Notes under the pieces: generated by a model
Databases searched by the model: none
Seen by the model: only the letters and a program-made list of their open reading frames with translations
Told to the model about the DNA's origin: nothing
From: Pseudofrankia inefficax
Lineage (GTDB): Bacteria; Actinomycetota; Actinomycetes; Frankiales; Frankiaceae
Assembly: GCF_000166135.1 (NCBI RefSeq)
Contig: NC_014666.1
Location: forward strand, 930,001-994,000
Direction: 5' to 3'
Length of the DNA: 64,000 nt
Made by a program: the position numbers and the translations under genes
Shown here: in pieces, positions 33,448 to 41,855 of the stretch
Layout: the number at the start of each line of letters is the position of its first letter
Position numbering within the stretch: position 1 is the first letter of the stretch

Positions 33448-35085
33448 GTGCCAAGCAGCGAGCGGACCTACGCCGTCCGGACCGGTGCCGTCCAGCCCAG
33501 CGCGGCGCCCAGCCCGTCCGATGGGCTCGGGCTGTCCCATACGCCCAGCCCGTCCCGCGCGCTCGGCCTGGCTGGTTCGGACCGCGCCGCGCTCGCGGCG
33601 GCGGTCGCCACGCTGACCGCCCCCGGCCTGGCCCACGTCGTCGACCTGGTCGCCTGGGTGGCGGACGGCTGGCTGAACGTCGCGAACGCCGCCGGTTCCG
33701 CCCGACTGCCGGTGACGGCCCCCGCGGGCGCCTGGCAGGTGCTGGCCGGGCGCAACCCGGTCGAGCGGCAGGACCCGATGCACGGCGTCCCGCGCGCGTC
33801 GGCCCTCGCCGACCCGTCGCCGCCGAACGAGCGCAACTCCTACCCGCTGGCCGGCCCGCGGCTGCTGTCGGTGTTCGCCGACCCGACCCGCTCGCCCGAC
33901 CTGGTCGTCGTCCACACCGCCGGCCACTACTGGCCCGACCGGGGCGGCCACCGCGGCGAGCACGGCTCGCTGGACGCCGGGCAGTCCCGCGCGCCACTCC
34001 TGCTGTCCGGTGCCGGCGTGCGTGCCCGCGGCCTGCTGGCCCGGCACGCCCGGGTCATCGACCTCGCCCCGACGCTCGCCGCGCTCGCCGGCGCCCCGAT
34101 GCCGGACGTCGAGGGAACGTCCCTCGCCGAACTGCTGGAGGCGGATCTGGCGGCCTCGCCGCCGCGCCACGTGGTCGGGCTGCTCTGGGACGGCACCAAC
34201 TGCAACGACCTGCTTGAGCTGGTCCGCGAGGGCAAGCTGCCCAACGTCGCCCGGCTGCTCGGGCGTGGCTGCGCGCTGACCGGCGGCGCCATCGCCGAGT
34301 TCCCCAGCGTCACACTGACCAACCACACCTCGGCGCTGACCGGCGTCGGGCCCGGCCGGCACGGCATCCTGAACAACGTCTACTTCGACCGGGCCGCCGG
34401 CGAGCAGGTCGTCACCAACGAGGTGCGGGTCTGGCACAAGGCCTGCGACCACCTTCGGCCCGGGGTCCGGACCGTGTTCGAGGCGATCGGGGCCGCCAGG
34501 CCCGGCGTGATGACCGCCTGCGTCAACGAGCCGATCGACCGCGGCGCGACCTACTCGACCTTCGAGCTGGTCCGCGCGATGGAGAGCCTCGACGGCCCCG
34601 GTGGCATCGCCGACCATCTGCCGTCCGACGACAACGACCCGCACACCAGCCACGACTGGACCGCCGCGGATTCGGACTACGCCTGGTCGAGCCGGGTCGA
34701 CGCGCTCGGGCTGCGCCAGATGCTGGACCTGTGGGCGAACGGCGAGCCGCCCGCCTTCACCTGGTGGAACACCACCGCGACGGACACCGGCCACCACGGG
34801 GGCGGGCCCTACTCGCCGCAGTCGCGGGCGTCGATGCTGGACGCGGACCGACGCCTCGGCGCCTTCCTGGACCTGGTCGAGGCCCGCGGGCTGACGGAGC
34901 AGACGACGGTGGTGCTGACGGCCGACCACGGCAGCGAGGCGGCCCGGCCGAACTGTCTCGGCGACTGGGACGAGGCCCTGCGCGCCGCCGGCATCGACTT
35001 CAGGGACGAGGGCTACGGCTTCCTCTACCTGGGGGACCTGGGCGGTCAGCTGCCGCCCGAGCCACGCCGCTCGACCGAGGGCTGA
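33448..35085 (+). CDS. Alkaline-phosphatase-superfamily phosphodiesterase with permuted motif order
   Basis: 545 residues. The N-terminal ~225 contain HTAGHYW, GEHGSL, SRAPLLLSGAGV and VIDLAPTLAALAG, which in normal family members belong to the C-terminal half (last metal His and cap). The second half then starts VVGLLWDGTN, with SVTLTNHTSALTG (nucleophile Thr region, HGI..N), TDTGHHGGG (D-x-x-x-H) and TADHG near its end, followed by only ~40 residues. The order thus looks circularly permuted relative to nucleotide pyrophosphatases. No signal peptide is seen, so it may be cytoplasmic. Substrate is unknown. Only 20 bp separates it from the convergent kinase gene. Confidence 0.82.
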   Translation: MPSSERTYAVRTGAVQPSAAPSPSDGLGLSHTPSPSRALGLAGSDRAALAAAVATLTAPGLAHVVDLVAWVADGWLNVANAAGSARLPVTAPAGAWQVLAGRNPVERQDPMHGVPRASALADPSPPNERNSYPLAGPRLLSVFADPTRSPDLVVVHTAGHYWPDRGGHRGEHGSLDAGQSRAPLLLSGAGVRARGLLARHARVIDLAPTLAALAGAPMPDVEGTSLAELLEADLAASPPRHVVGLLWDGTNCNDLLELVREGKLPNVARLLGRGCALTGGAIAEFPSVTLTNHTSALTGVGPGRHGILNNVYFDRAAGEQVVTNEVRVWHKACDHLRPGVRTVFEAIGAARPGVMTACVNEPIDRGATYSTFELVRAMESLDGPGGIADHLPSDDNDPHTSHDWTAADSDYAWSSRVDALGLRQMLDLWANGEPPAFTWWNTTATDTGHHGGGPYSPQSRASMLDADRRLGAFLDLVEARGLTEQTTVVLTADHGSEAARPNCLGDWDEALRAAGIDFRDEGYGFLYLGDLGGQLPPEPRRSTEG

Positions 35086-35105
35086 GGGGCCCGTCCTGTC
35101 GGCCG

Positions 35106-36815
35106 TCAGGCGTCGCGGCCGCGGGCTGTCTCGGGAGGCTCGGGCTCTCGCTGGCGTGGCGCCTTGGCGGTCCGGCTGGCCCGCCGAGGCCGGGGCGGGC
35201 TGAACAGCGAAGGACCCTGCTCGGGCAACTCGGCGCCGGCGACCGTGCCCGGCGCCGCCAGGGGGAGCTTGCGGCCCGGCCGGTTCGCCCGGGCCGCGTG
35301 CCGAGCGTTGGCCGAGCCCGGCGGCGCGAAGCCGGGCTGCCACCGTTCCATCTCCTGGCGCAGCCCGGCCGTCGCCTCCAGCTGGCACAGCAGGCCGATC
35401 CCGCTCATCGTGACCCGGTGGATCAGCAGGTACGACGCCGGCAGGTTGAGCTGACGGGAGACCTGGGCGGCCGGGGAACGCCAGTCGGCGAGCCGCATCG
35501 CCTGCTCGCGCAGCCAGGCTCGGGAGAAGGTGAACTCCTCCACGGCGAGGGCGTCGAGCAGCGGGCCGAGGCTGGCGAGGAACTCGTGCGCGTCGATGGT
35601 CGCGTTCGGTGGGATGAAGCCCTCGCGGCGCAGCCCGTCGAGTACCGCGGCGGTCGTCTCGTCGTCGGCGGACGACTCCGCCTCGGCGGGGGAGCCGGCG
35701 CGGTTCGCGCCATCGGCACGGTCCGCGCCATCGGCACGGTCCTCTGCGGCGACCGCGGCGCGGTGGGCGTCCAGGGCGAGCCTGGTCAGCCGGCCGATCA
35801 CCTCGGGCATCCCGTCCGGCAGCTGCTTGACCGCGCCGAAGTCCAGCACGCCGAGCCGGCCGTCGGCCAGTAGCCGGAAGTTGCCCGGGTGCGGGTCGGC
35901 GTGCAGCAGCCCGGCCCGCGCCGGGCCAGACCACAGGAAGCGGCACAGCAGCGCCCCGGCCCGGTCACGCCGGTCCTGCTCACCATGGGCGATGACGTCG
36001 GCCAACGGGGTGCCGTCGAGCCACTCGCTGACCAGGATGTGGTCGCCGGCGGCGACCGGCCACGGGATGGCGATGTCGGGGTCGCCCCGGAAGGCCTCGG
36101 CGAAGGCCTGCTGCCAACGGCCCTCCAACCGGTAGTCCAGCTCCTCGGCGACGCGCGCGCGCAGCTCCTCGATCAGCGGCTTCACGTCCAGGCCGGGGGC
36201 GAGTACACCGAACAGCCGGGCGACCCGCCCGAGCTGGGTGAGGTCCGACAGCAGCGCCGGCCCGGCCCCCGGGTACTGCACCTTGACGGCGACGTCGCGT
36301 CCGTCGGACCAGACGGCCCGGTGCACCTGGCCGATGCTGGCCGCGGCGACCGGGCTGTCGTCGAACGAGCGGAACAGCGTGCGCCAGTCCGGGCCGAGCT
36401 CGGCGGCCAGCACCTTGTGGATGGTCGCCGCCGGCAGTGGCGGCGCCGCCTCCTGCAGCTTCGTCAGCGCGGCCCGGTAGGGGCCGGCGACCTCGTCGGG
36501 CAGGGCCGCCTCGAAGACGGACAGCGCTTGGCCGAGCTTCATCGCTCCGCCCTTGAGCTCGCCGAGGACGCGGAAGACCTGCTCGGCCGTGCGTCGCTGG
36601 ACCTCGGTCGCCACGGCCTCGGCCGGCCGGCCGCCAAGCCGGCGGCCGACGCCGAGCGTGGCCCGGCCGGCGTAGCCGATGGGCAGGGTGGCGAGCCGGG
36701 CGGTGCGGACCACGGCGCGGCGCGGTATGTCGGACACCGCTCTATCGTCGCTGCCGGCGGCCGAATCCGCGCGAGCTCGGCCGGAACGGTCATCCCGGAG
36801 AGTGCGATTGGTCAC
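35106..36815 (-). CDS. ABC1/AarF (UbiB) atypical kinase
   Basis: 569 residues with the diagnostic N-terminal KGGAMKLGQALS (KxGQ), Ala-rich nucleotide loop VAAASIGQVHRA, catalytic HADPHPGNF and metal-binding VLDFGAVKQ. The family are lipid-linked, kinase-like ATPases; in bacteria they aid quinone or other isoprenoid metabolism. The Mtb counterpart is Rv3197, in the WhiB7 neighbourhood. A ~35-residue acidic/Ala insertion and a Pro/Arg-rich tail with no TM segments are visible. GTG 36815 overlaps the stop of the upstream ThiF-like gene by 4 nt, so the two proteins are co-translated. Confidence 0.92.
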   Translation of the reverse strand: MTNRTLRDDRSGRARADSAAGSDDRAVSDIPRRAVVRTARLATLPIGYAGRATLGVGRRLGGRPAEAVATEVQRRTAEQVFRVLGELKGGAMKLGQALSVFEAALPDEVAGPYRAALTKLQEAAPPLPAATIHKVLAAELGPDWRTLFRSFDDSPVAAASIGQVHRAVWSDGRDVAVKVQYPGAGPALLSDLTQLGRVARLFGVLAPGLDVKPLIEELRARVAEELDYRLEGRWQQAFAEAFRGDPDIAIPWPVAAGDHILVSEWLDGTPLADVIAHGEQDRRDRAGALLCRFLWSGPARAGLLHADPHPGNFRLLADGRLGVLDFGAVKQLPDGMPEVIGRLTRLALDAHRAAVAAEDRADGADRADGANRAGSPAEAESSADDETTAAVLDGLRREGFIPPNATIDAHEFLASLGPLLDALAVEEFTFSRAWLREQAMRLADWRSPAAQVSRQLNLPASYLLIHRVTMSGIGLLCQLEATAGLRQEMERWQPGFAPPGSANARHAARANRPGRKLPLAAPGTVAGAELPEQGPSLFSPPRPRRASRTAKAPRQREPEPPETARGRDA

Positions 36816-38026
36816 TCGGTGGTCGCGGAGGCGGGCGGCGCGGTGGCGCTGCGCGCTGCCCGGCAGGGGCAGTCCGGATGCAGGGGCCAGGTGCGCCGAC
36901 GGATCCGCCAGTCCGGGGTGGCGATCTCCAATGTGCCGTCGGCGGTGGCCGGAACAGGCCGACCGACGGCCTCACCGGAACCTGGAGCCGCCGCCCCCGG
37001 CCCGGCGAAACGCCCCGCTATGGCCGGGCCGGCGTCGAGGAAGGCGAGCGCCTGGGCGGCGGCCAGCGCGCCGACCAGGGTGGCAAGTGTCACCTCACAG
37101 GCGTCCGGCCCCGGCTCGGCGCGCCGGGCCAGCTGGAGCGCGAGCAGCGGCCAGGCCGCGTCGGCCGCGAACCGGTGCAGATGTTGGCAGTGCAGGCACG
37201 CCGTCAGCCCCGGCACGACGAGGGGGCCGACCACGCCGGTCGTCTCCCGGACGCCGGCCAGCAGGTGCGGGACCGCTCGGCGCTCCAGCCCCAGCGACTC
37301 GTCCGGCCGCAGCACGGGCAGTCCGACCGGCGCGAGCACGAGCAGGTCCGGCCGGAAGGGCGCGGCCGCTCCCGTCAGCACCGACGGGCGGGCCACCCGG
37401 GCGAGCGCGGCCATCGTCGCGACCGCGCGCGGCCGGCCGACGTCGTCGAGACCGAGGCCGCCGGGCGCGACGTCGGCCGGGCCCGTGAGGCCCGCGTCGT
37501 CGACGACGACGTGACCGACGCCGGCGGCCGCGAGCAGGGTGGCGACCTGGGCGCCGACCCGGCCCGCGCCCTGGACGCTGACCCTGGCGAGCCGGCGGCG
37601 GGCGAGCACCCGGCGGGCACCGTTCGGGTCGGCGGTGGCCAGTGAGAGGGCGGCCAGGTCGGGCCGCAGCCGGTCTCGTTCGGTGGCGCTCAGCGGCGGG
37701 AGCGCGGCCTCCCGCGCGCCGGTGCGGTCCGCGCCGGTGAGATCACGGCCGGGCCCGCCTGGGGCTTCGAGTCCGTCGGGACCGTCCGCCGTGGCGTCGT
37801 CGAGCAGGCCCGCCTCGCCGAGCAGGTGGACCAGGGCGACGGTGGCGGGGTCCTCGTCCTGGGCGAGCCGGGCGTGGGTACGGGAGCCGTCCAGCGCCGC
37901 CAACGCGGTGGCGTGCGCGGGCGTCACCTCCGGGAGCACGAGCGCGCGGGACGGGTCGACCCCGAGCTGCAGGGTCGACCCGTCCCGCCACAGGCGGCGC
38001 AGGCCGGGCTTGAGTACCGGGCGCAC
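36812..38026 (-). CDS. E1-like ThiF-family protein with N-terminal peptide-binding-type domain
   Basis: 404 residues. The C-terminal ~220 form a Rossmann E1 domain (VSVQGAGRVGAQVATLLAAA, then HVVVDDAGL) with zinc-type pairs CLHC and CPC. The N-terminal ~90 (VRPVLKPGLRRLWRDGSTLQ, then ALVLPEVTPAHATAL) resemble the RRE-like wing found on ThiF-type proteins of azole-modified peptide (TOMM) pathways. The clear ATP-binding Arg/Asp signature of active E1 enzymes is weak, so it may act as a peptide-binding scaffold rather than an adenylating enzyme. It is a conserved actinobacterial neighbour of AarF (Rv3196-like). GTG 38026 has GGAGG upstream. Confidence 0.75.
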   Translation of the reverse strand: MRPVLKPGLRRLWRDGSTLQLGVDPSRALVLPEVTPAHATALAALDGSRTHARLAQDEDPATVALVHLLGEAGLLDDATADGPDGLEAPGGPGRDLTGADRTGAREAALPPLSATERDRLRPDLAALSLATADPNGARRVLARRRLARVSVQGAGRVGAQVATLLAAAGVGHVVVDDAGLTGPADVAPGGLGLDDVGRPRAVATMAALARVARPSVLTGAAAPFRPDLLVLAPVGLPVLRPDESLGLERRAVPHLLAGVRETTGVVGPLVVPGLTACLHCQHLHRFAADAAWPLLALQLARRAEPGPDACEVTLATLVGALAAAQALAFLDAGPAIAGRFAGPGAAAPGSGEAVGRPVPATADGTLEIATPDWRIRRRTWPLHPDCPCRAARSATAPPASATTE

Positions 38027-38260
38027 GGGCACCTCCTCGCCCGACCGGCGCCGCCCGGTCCATGGCCGGGCAGGCCCAGCGGGACCGCCGACGGGGACCG
38101 GCGACGGCCGGCGACCCGGGCGGGTCGCCGGCCGTGCGCGGCTGGGAGCCGCACGTTCGCACACGGCGCCAGCCCTGGCACCTGGCGTGGCCACGGTGCC
38201 GCGCGGCGGCCACTTGACACCCGTCCGGCCTGGCCCGCTGCCCCCGCCGCGGTGCCGGAA

Positions 38261-38422
38261 TCAGGCCTTGCCGAGAATCCGGTTGATCGTCGAGCCGCAG
38301 ACCGGGCAGGTGCCCCGGGCCATCCGGCGGCCGGACTCGCTGATCCGGACTTCGCCCTCGTAGTTGCGCTTCTCCTTGCACTTCACGCAGTAGCCCTCGT
38401 AGCTGGCGAGGCTGTCGGCCAC
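38261..38422 (-). CDS. DUF5679-type zinc-ribbon small protein
   Basis: A 53-residue peptide with CVKC and CPVC pairs 28 residues apart and basic residues (KEKRNYEGEVRISESGRRMA) between them: a zinc ribbon. It matches the widely conserved actinobacterial DUF5679 family of unknown function, which sits beside this ThiF-like gene in many genomes. GTG 38422 follows GGGAGA at about 7 nt. No precursor-peptide-like C-terminus of azole type is evident, so a role as a modified peptide is only speculative. Confidence 0.8.
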   Translation of the reverse strand: MADSLASYEGYCVKCKEKRNYEGEVRISESGRRMARGTCPVCGSTINRILGKA

Positions 38423-39062
38423 GCGGTCTCCCTTCCCAGGTCCGCACCCGGCCGCATCGGCGGGTGCGGACGCCCAAGTGATGCTCTGGACAGATGCTCG
38501 AGACGGTCGTGCCCCAGGCCGTGGTGCGCTTGCCGCCAGGCCGGTTGATGAGCGTCGGCCGGCGGCCGGGCCGGGCGGGCTCCCGGTCAGCTGGCCGGGC
38601 CGTCTCCAGCGACGCGGGCCGAGGTCGGCCACGCGCGCGCCGCCCCGAATCCGGAACCCGTCAGCGCGGGTCGGTGTCGGTGCGGCTGCGGAATTGATCC
38701 TGCCCAGCCGGGGTTTGGCGGCGGTCGGCGGGCCAGCCCGGGGGGTCTCGGTCAACCGTGTGTTCGGACGGCGGTGACCGCCCGGCGCGTGCGCCTAGGG
38801 TGCGCTGTTCCCTCGCGGCGCTCGGGCCGCGGCCACCGCGACGGCGGAGATCGAGGGTGCGCCGACCACGCAGCGCGTGAAAGGGAAACCCCCGGTAGAT
38901 CCGACCTCTCCCAGCTTCCCCTTCCGAGAGAGATCGACTACCGGGGGTTTCTCGATGGTGACGCTAAGGCGATGAGGCCGTGACGTCAACGTCCCGAAAG
39001 CCCGCCTGAAACCGGGTGCCCGACCAGTTGAAGCTGGTTGGCGCCCGTTGACCCCCAGGTGT
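38423..39062. other. 640-bp intergenic region
   Basis: No supported gene. It contains the long hairpin at 38885-38951 and the 5' region of the DUF5679 gene. Short open frames present here lack ribosome sites and codon bias. Confidence 0.5.
38885..38951. terminator. Long hairpin downstream of the Zincin_2 gene
   Basis: Perfect outer arms GAAACCCCCGGTAG (38885-38898) and CTACCGGGGGTTTC (38938-38951), with inner partial pairing ATC/GAT and CTCTC/GAGAG. It is about 110 nt after the minus-strand metalloprotease stop, and on that strand is followed by a short pyrimidine run. Probably a terminator, though it is large enough to be a structured RNA. Confidence 0.65.
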
Positions 39063-40424
39063 CTACTCGGCGGACCGGGGGCCCTGCTCCTCCGGAGGTG
39101 CCTCGCCGAGCTTCTCGATCTCCGCGATCGGGTCGAGGGTGCTCGCCGACGATCCGGAGACGAAGCCATCCGGGTCGCTCAGGTCGTCAGCCGACGGAAG
39201 CAGGTCCGGGTGGCCCCAGACGGCGTCCCGCCCGTCGGCGCCGCGCGCGGCCCGCAGGGCCTCCCAGAGCGCCGCGGCCTCGCGCAGCCGGCGTGGCCGC
39301 AGCGAGAGACCGACCAGCGTGGCGAAGGTCTGCTCCGCCGGGCCGCCCTCGGCCCGCCGGCGGCGGACCATCTCGCGCAGCCGGGGCGCGGACGGCAGGT
39401 GCTCGGCGGCCGCGGTGTCCGTCACGTGGTCGATCCAGCCCTCGACGAGCGCGAGGGCGACCTCCAGCCGCCCGAGGGCGGCCTCCTGCTCCGGGGTGGT
39501 CGCATCGGCGAAGACGTCCTCGCCGAGCGCCTCCGAGAGCTTCTCCGGATCGGTCAGCATGCTCGGGTCGACCATCCGCATCATCTGGCCGAGTGCCTCC
39601 TGGTCGACCGTGATGCCGCGGGCGTACTCCTCGACGGTGCCGAGCAGGTGCGCGCGCAGCCACGAGACGTGGGCGAACAGCCGGGTCGCGGCCGCCTCCC
39701 GCAGCGCCAGGTAGATGCGGATCTCCTCGGCGTCGACGCCGAGCCCCTCGCCGAAGGCGGCGACGTTCGCCGGCAGCAGCGCCGCCGTCCCGGCCGGCGC
39801 CAGCGGCAGGCCGATCTCGGTGGACGAGACGACCTCCCCGGCCAGCGTGCCGATCGCCTGGCCGACCTGGGCGCCGAACAGCATCCCGCCGACCCGGTTC
39901 ATCATCTCGACGACCGGGCCGCCGGCCGCCATCAGCGCGCCGAGGTCCAGGCCCGGCGGCAGCCCGGCCGCGAGCTCCGGCGGCAGCCCGCCCGCGTCGC
40001 CCAGCTGCGCCAGCCCACCGGACAGGCCGGTCCGCATCGCCTCGACGACCCTGGCCGCGACCGGGTCGCACAGCTTCTGCCAGATCGGCAACGTGGCCTC
40101 GATCCAGCGTGCCCGCGTCCAGGCCTGCGCCCGCGCGCCGCCGGCCGGCAGCGTGGTGACCGGGTCGATCCAGACGTCCGCGATCCGCAGCGCGCCGGCG
40201 ACGGCCTCCTCGTCAGCCGAGGTGAGCTTCGGGTCGTCGGCGCCGACGGACCGCACCGCGATCTGTTTGGCGAGCTCCCAGTTGACCGGGCCGCCCTGCC
40301 AGGACAACAGCTTTTCCAGCTCAGCGAAGAACGGCGCGGCGCCGCCAAACGGGCCGAACGGCCCTTGGCCGCCGTCGCCGCCCCCGCCGCCGGGGGTGAA
40401 GCCGAACGGAAACTGGCTACTCAT
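39063..40424 (-). CDS. Zincin_2 (DUF2342) zinc-dependent metalloprotease-like protein
   Basis: 453 residues. The core matches the actinobacterial zinc-dependent metalloprotease family (Mtb Rv3195) also called coenzyme F420 biosynthesis-associated. Marks are WELAKQIAVRS, FGAQVGQAIGTLAGEVVSST near the middle, and LREAAATRLFAHVSWLRAHL in the motif region. In related proteins this region contains His-rich HExxH-like residues; here only one His is clear, so proteolytic activity is uncertain. A Gly/Pro-rich N-terminus precedes it. ATG 40424 gives MSSQFPFGFTPGGG. It diverges from moaE. Confidence 0.85.
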   Translation of the reverse strand: MSSQFPFGFTPGGGGGDGGQGPFGPFGGAAPFFAELEKLLSWQGGPVNWELAKQIAVRSVGADDPKLTSADEEAVAGALRIADVWIDPVTTLPAGGARAQAWTRARWIEATLPIWQKLCDPVAARVVEAMRTGLSGGLAQLGDAGGLPPELAAGLPPGLDLGALMAAGGPVVEMMNRVGGMLFGAQVGQAIGTLAGEVVSSTEIGLPLAPAGTAALLPANVAAFGEGLGVDAEEIRIYLALREAAATRLFAHVSWLRAHLLGTVEEYARGITVDQEALGQMMRMVDPSMLTDPEKLSEALGEDVFADATTPEQEAALGRLEVALALVEGWIDHVTDTAAAEHLPSAPRLREMVRRRRAEGGPAEQTFATLVGLSLRPRRLREAAALWEALRAARGADGRDAVWGHPDLLPSADDLSDPDGFVSGSSASTLDPIAEIEKLGEAPPEEQGPRSAE

Positions 40425-40440
40425 CAGACCCGGAACCTCG

Positions 40441-40481
40441 CTACACGCTGTGCGATCTACAGGCTGTGATCTACAGGCTGT
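40441..40481. repeat. Short tandem repeat in the divergent promoter region
   Basis: GATCTACAGGCTGT occurs twice in tandem (40454-40467, 40468-40481), with a degenerate third copy (CTACACGCTGTGC) at 40441. It lies in the 158-bp gap between two divergent genes, 17-57 bp upstream of the metalloprotease start. It may be a regulator binding array or a recent slippage. Confidence 0.5.
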
Positions 40482-40570
40482 GCTGACTACGAACTGTCTT
40501 GACAACGAACGGCTGCCCGGACATGTGTCCACGGTAGTCCGATCAGAAGCGGACGGCCCGGCGCGGCGGA

Positions 40571-40576
40571 TACCGT
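40571..40576 (+). promoter_or_regulatory. Candidate -10 element of moaE
   Basis: TACCGT lies 6 nt before ATG 40583, without a Shine-Dalgarno. A leaderless mRNA is predicted. Confidence 0.5.
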
Positions 40577-40582
40577 CAGTAG

Positions 40583-41128
40583 ATGGACCTCTCCCTGGCG
40601 GCCCCGGTGGCGCGCGCGGACCGCCGGCCGCTCGTCGTGGCAGCCCTGCGGGACGCGCCGCTGTCGGTGGATGAATGCCTTGCTGCGGTCGCGCTGCCCG
40701 AGGCAGGCGGAACCGCCCTGTTCATCGGGACTGTCCGGGACCATGACGGCGGGAAGTCCGTGGTGGAGCTGGAGTACTCGGCCCATCCGTCGGCCGAGCA
40801 GACGATGGCGGCCGTCGCCCGCGAGGTCGCGGACGGCCTTGTTCCCGAGACCGCGGCGTGGGCCGGCTCGCCCGCCCAGCCACACCGCCACGAGGGCGCC
40901 CACGCCCACGGGGCCGCCCCGCTCGGACTGTTGGCCGTGGCAGTGCACCACCGCACCGGATTGCTCACGATCGGGGACATCGCGGTCGTCGCCGCGGCGT
41001 CCGCCGCGCACCGGGCTGAGGCGTTCGTGGCCTGTCGGCAGCTCATCGACCAGATCAAGACACGGGTACCGATCTGGAAGCGGCAGATGTTCGCCGACGG
41101 CACGTCGGAATGGGTAGGCGCCTGCTGA
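40583..41128 (+). CDS. moaE: MoaE, molybdopterin synthase catalytic subunit
   Basis: A 181-residue protein with FIGTVRDHDGGKSVVELEY, HHRTGLLTIGDIAVVAAASA and LIDQIKTRVPIWKRQ, where the Lys is the conserved active-site residue that binds precursor or the MoaD tail. MoaE joins sulfur from thiocarboxylated MoaD to precursor Z, making molybdopterin. No moaD or other Moco gene is adjacent. MoeZ in this window (11414) would sulfurate MoaD. A His/Ala-rich insertion near residue 100 (HRHEGAHAHG) is unusual. Confidence 0.93.
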   Translation: MDLSLAAPVARADRRPLVVAALRDAPLSVDECLAAVALPEAGGTALFIGTVRDHDGGKSVVELEYSAHPSAEQTMAAVAREVADGLVPETAAWAGSPAQPHRHEGAHAHGAAPLGLLAVAVHHRTGLLTIGDIAVVAAASAAHRAEAFVACRQLIDQIKTRVPIWKRQMFADGTSEWVGAC

Positions 41129-41137
41129 CGGGGCACT

Positions 41138-41143
41138 TAGGAT
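41138..41143 (+). promoter_or_regulatory. Candidate -10 element upstream of the membrane-anchored gene
   Basis: TAGGAT, a good match to the principal-sigma -10, lies 62 bp before ATG 41206. The same hexamer is found at 41843 before the next gene. Confidence 0.4.
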
Positions 41144-41205
41144 GCAGGTGGGGCTAGGACAGAGATCCCCGTCTTTCCTACTCCCGGATCGATGGCGAGG
41201 CCGCC

Positions 41206-41775
41206 ATGTGGGTGTTGCTCATTCCGGTCGTGACGTTGCTGGTGGCGCTGCTGTGGGGCGCGTCGCGCGGCCGTCCGAGGCGCGCCCGGGAAGCCGCGAC
41301 GATCGAGGGCTACCGCCGGATGGTCACGGCGCTCGAACGCCCGGTCGGTACCCCCGGTGACGCACCGGACGCGGCCAGGCCCGCCGACGCCCCGCGGGAC
41401 GCGGGCGAGGACCCGGACAACCGACACCTGCGGGTTCCAGACGTGCTGCGCGGTCTGCGCCGGTCTCCGAAGCAGCCGCGGCAGCAGACCGGCCAGGCAT
41501 CGGCCCGTCCGGCACCGGCCCGCGCGGCCGAGAGCCTGGACGTGGACCTGCTGGCGGACGGCGACCCCGTGTACCCAACGGACCGGGACACCCCGTTGAC
41601 CGCTGTCCCCGCGGCGGCGTCCGTCCCGCCGTCAACCCCGGTCACACAGCCGGACGCGGTCATCCCGGCCACCCGCGCGGTCGTCGACGCCCCGGTCGCG
41701 GACGAGCCCGAGCGGCCTGCCACCGCGGCACGTGAGGTGTCGGCCGCGGCCGAGGCGCCCGCCGACAGCGGCTGA
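41206..41775 (+). CDS. Single-pass membrane-anchored hypothetical protein
   Basis: 189 residues. The first ~18 (WVLLIPVVTLLVALLWGA) form one hydrophobic segment followed by a positively charged patch (RGRPRRAR), so the long C-terminal region is probably cytoplasmic. This region is Pro/Ala/Asp-rich and disordered, without a domain. No family recognised. It lies between moaE and the S16 protease gene on the same strand but has its own promoter-like sequence. Confidence 0.65.
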   Translation: MWVLLIPVVTLLVALLWGASRGRPRRAREAATIEGYRRMVTALERPVGTPGDAPDAARPADAPRDAGEDPDNRHLRVPDVLRGLRRSPKQPRQQTGQASARPAPARAAESLDVDLLADGDPVYPTDRDTPLTAVPAAASVPPSTPVTQPDAVIPATRAVVDAPVADEPERPATAAREVSAAAEAPADSG

Positions 41776-41842
41776 GCGCCGACCGGTCGTCGGGCCCTTC
41801 GCCGAGAAGCGACCGGAATCGGTAGCGAGCCGGTGCCGTACA

Positions 41843-41848
41843 TAGGAT
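41843..41848 (+). promoter_or_regulatory. Candidate -10 element of the PDZ-S16 protease gene
   Basis: TAGGAT lies 7 nt before ATG 41856, without a Shine-Dalgarno; this is the leaderless geometry. Confidence 0.5.
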
Positions 41849-41855
41849 GCGGGGC

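Noticed and set aside
38423-39062. Riboswitch in front of DUF5679
   Set aside because: The hairpin is better explained as the metalloprotease terminator; no known aptamer consensus was seen.
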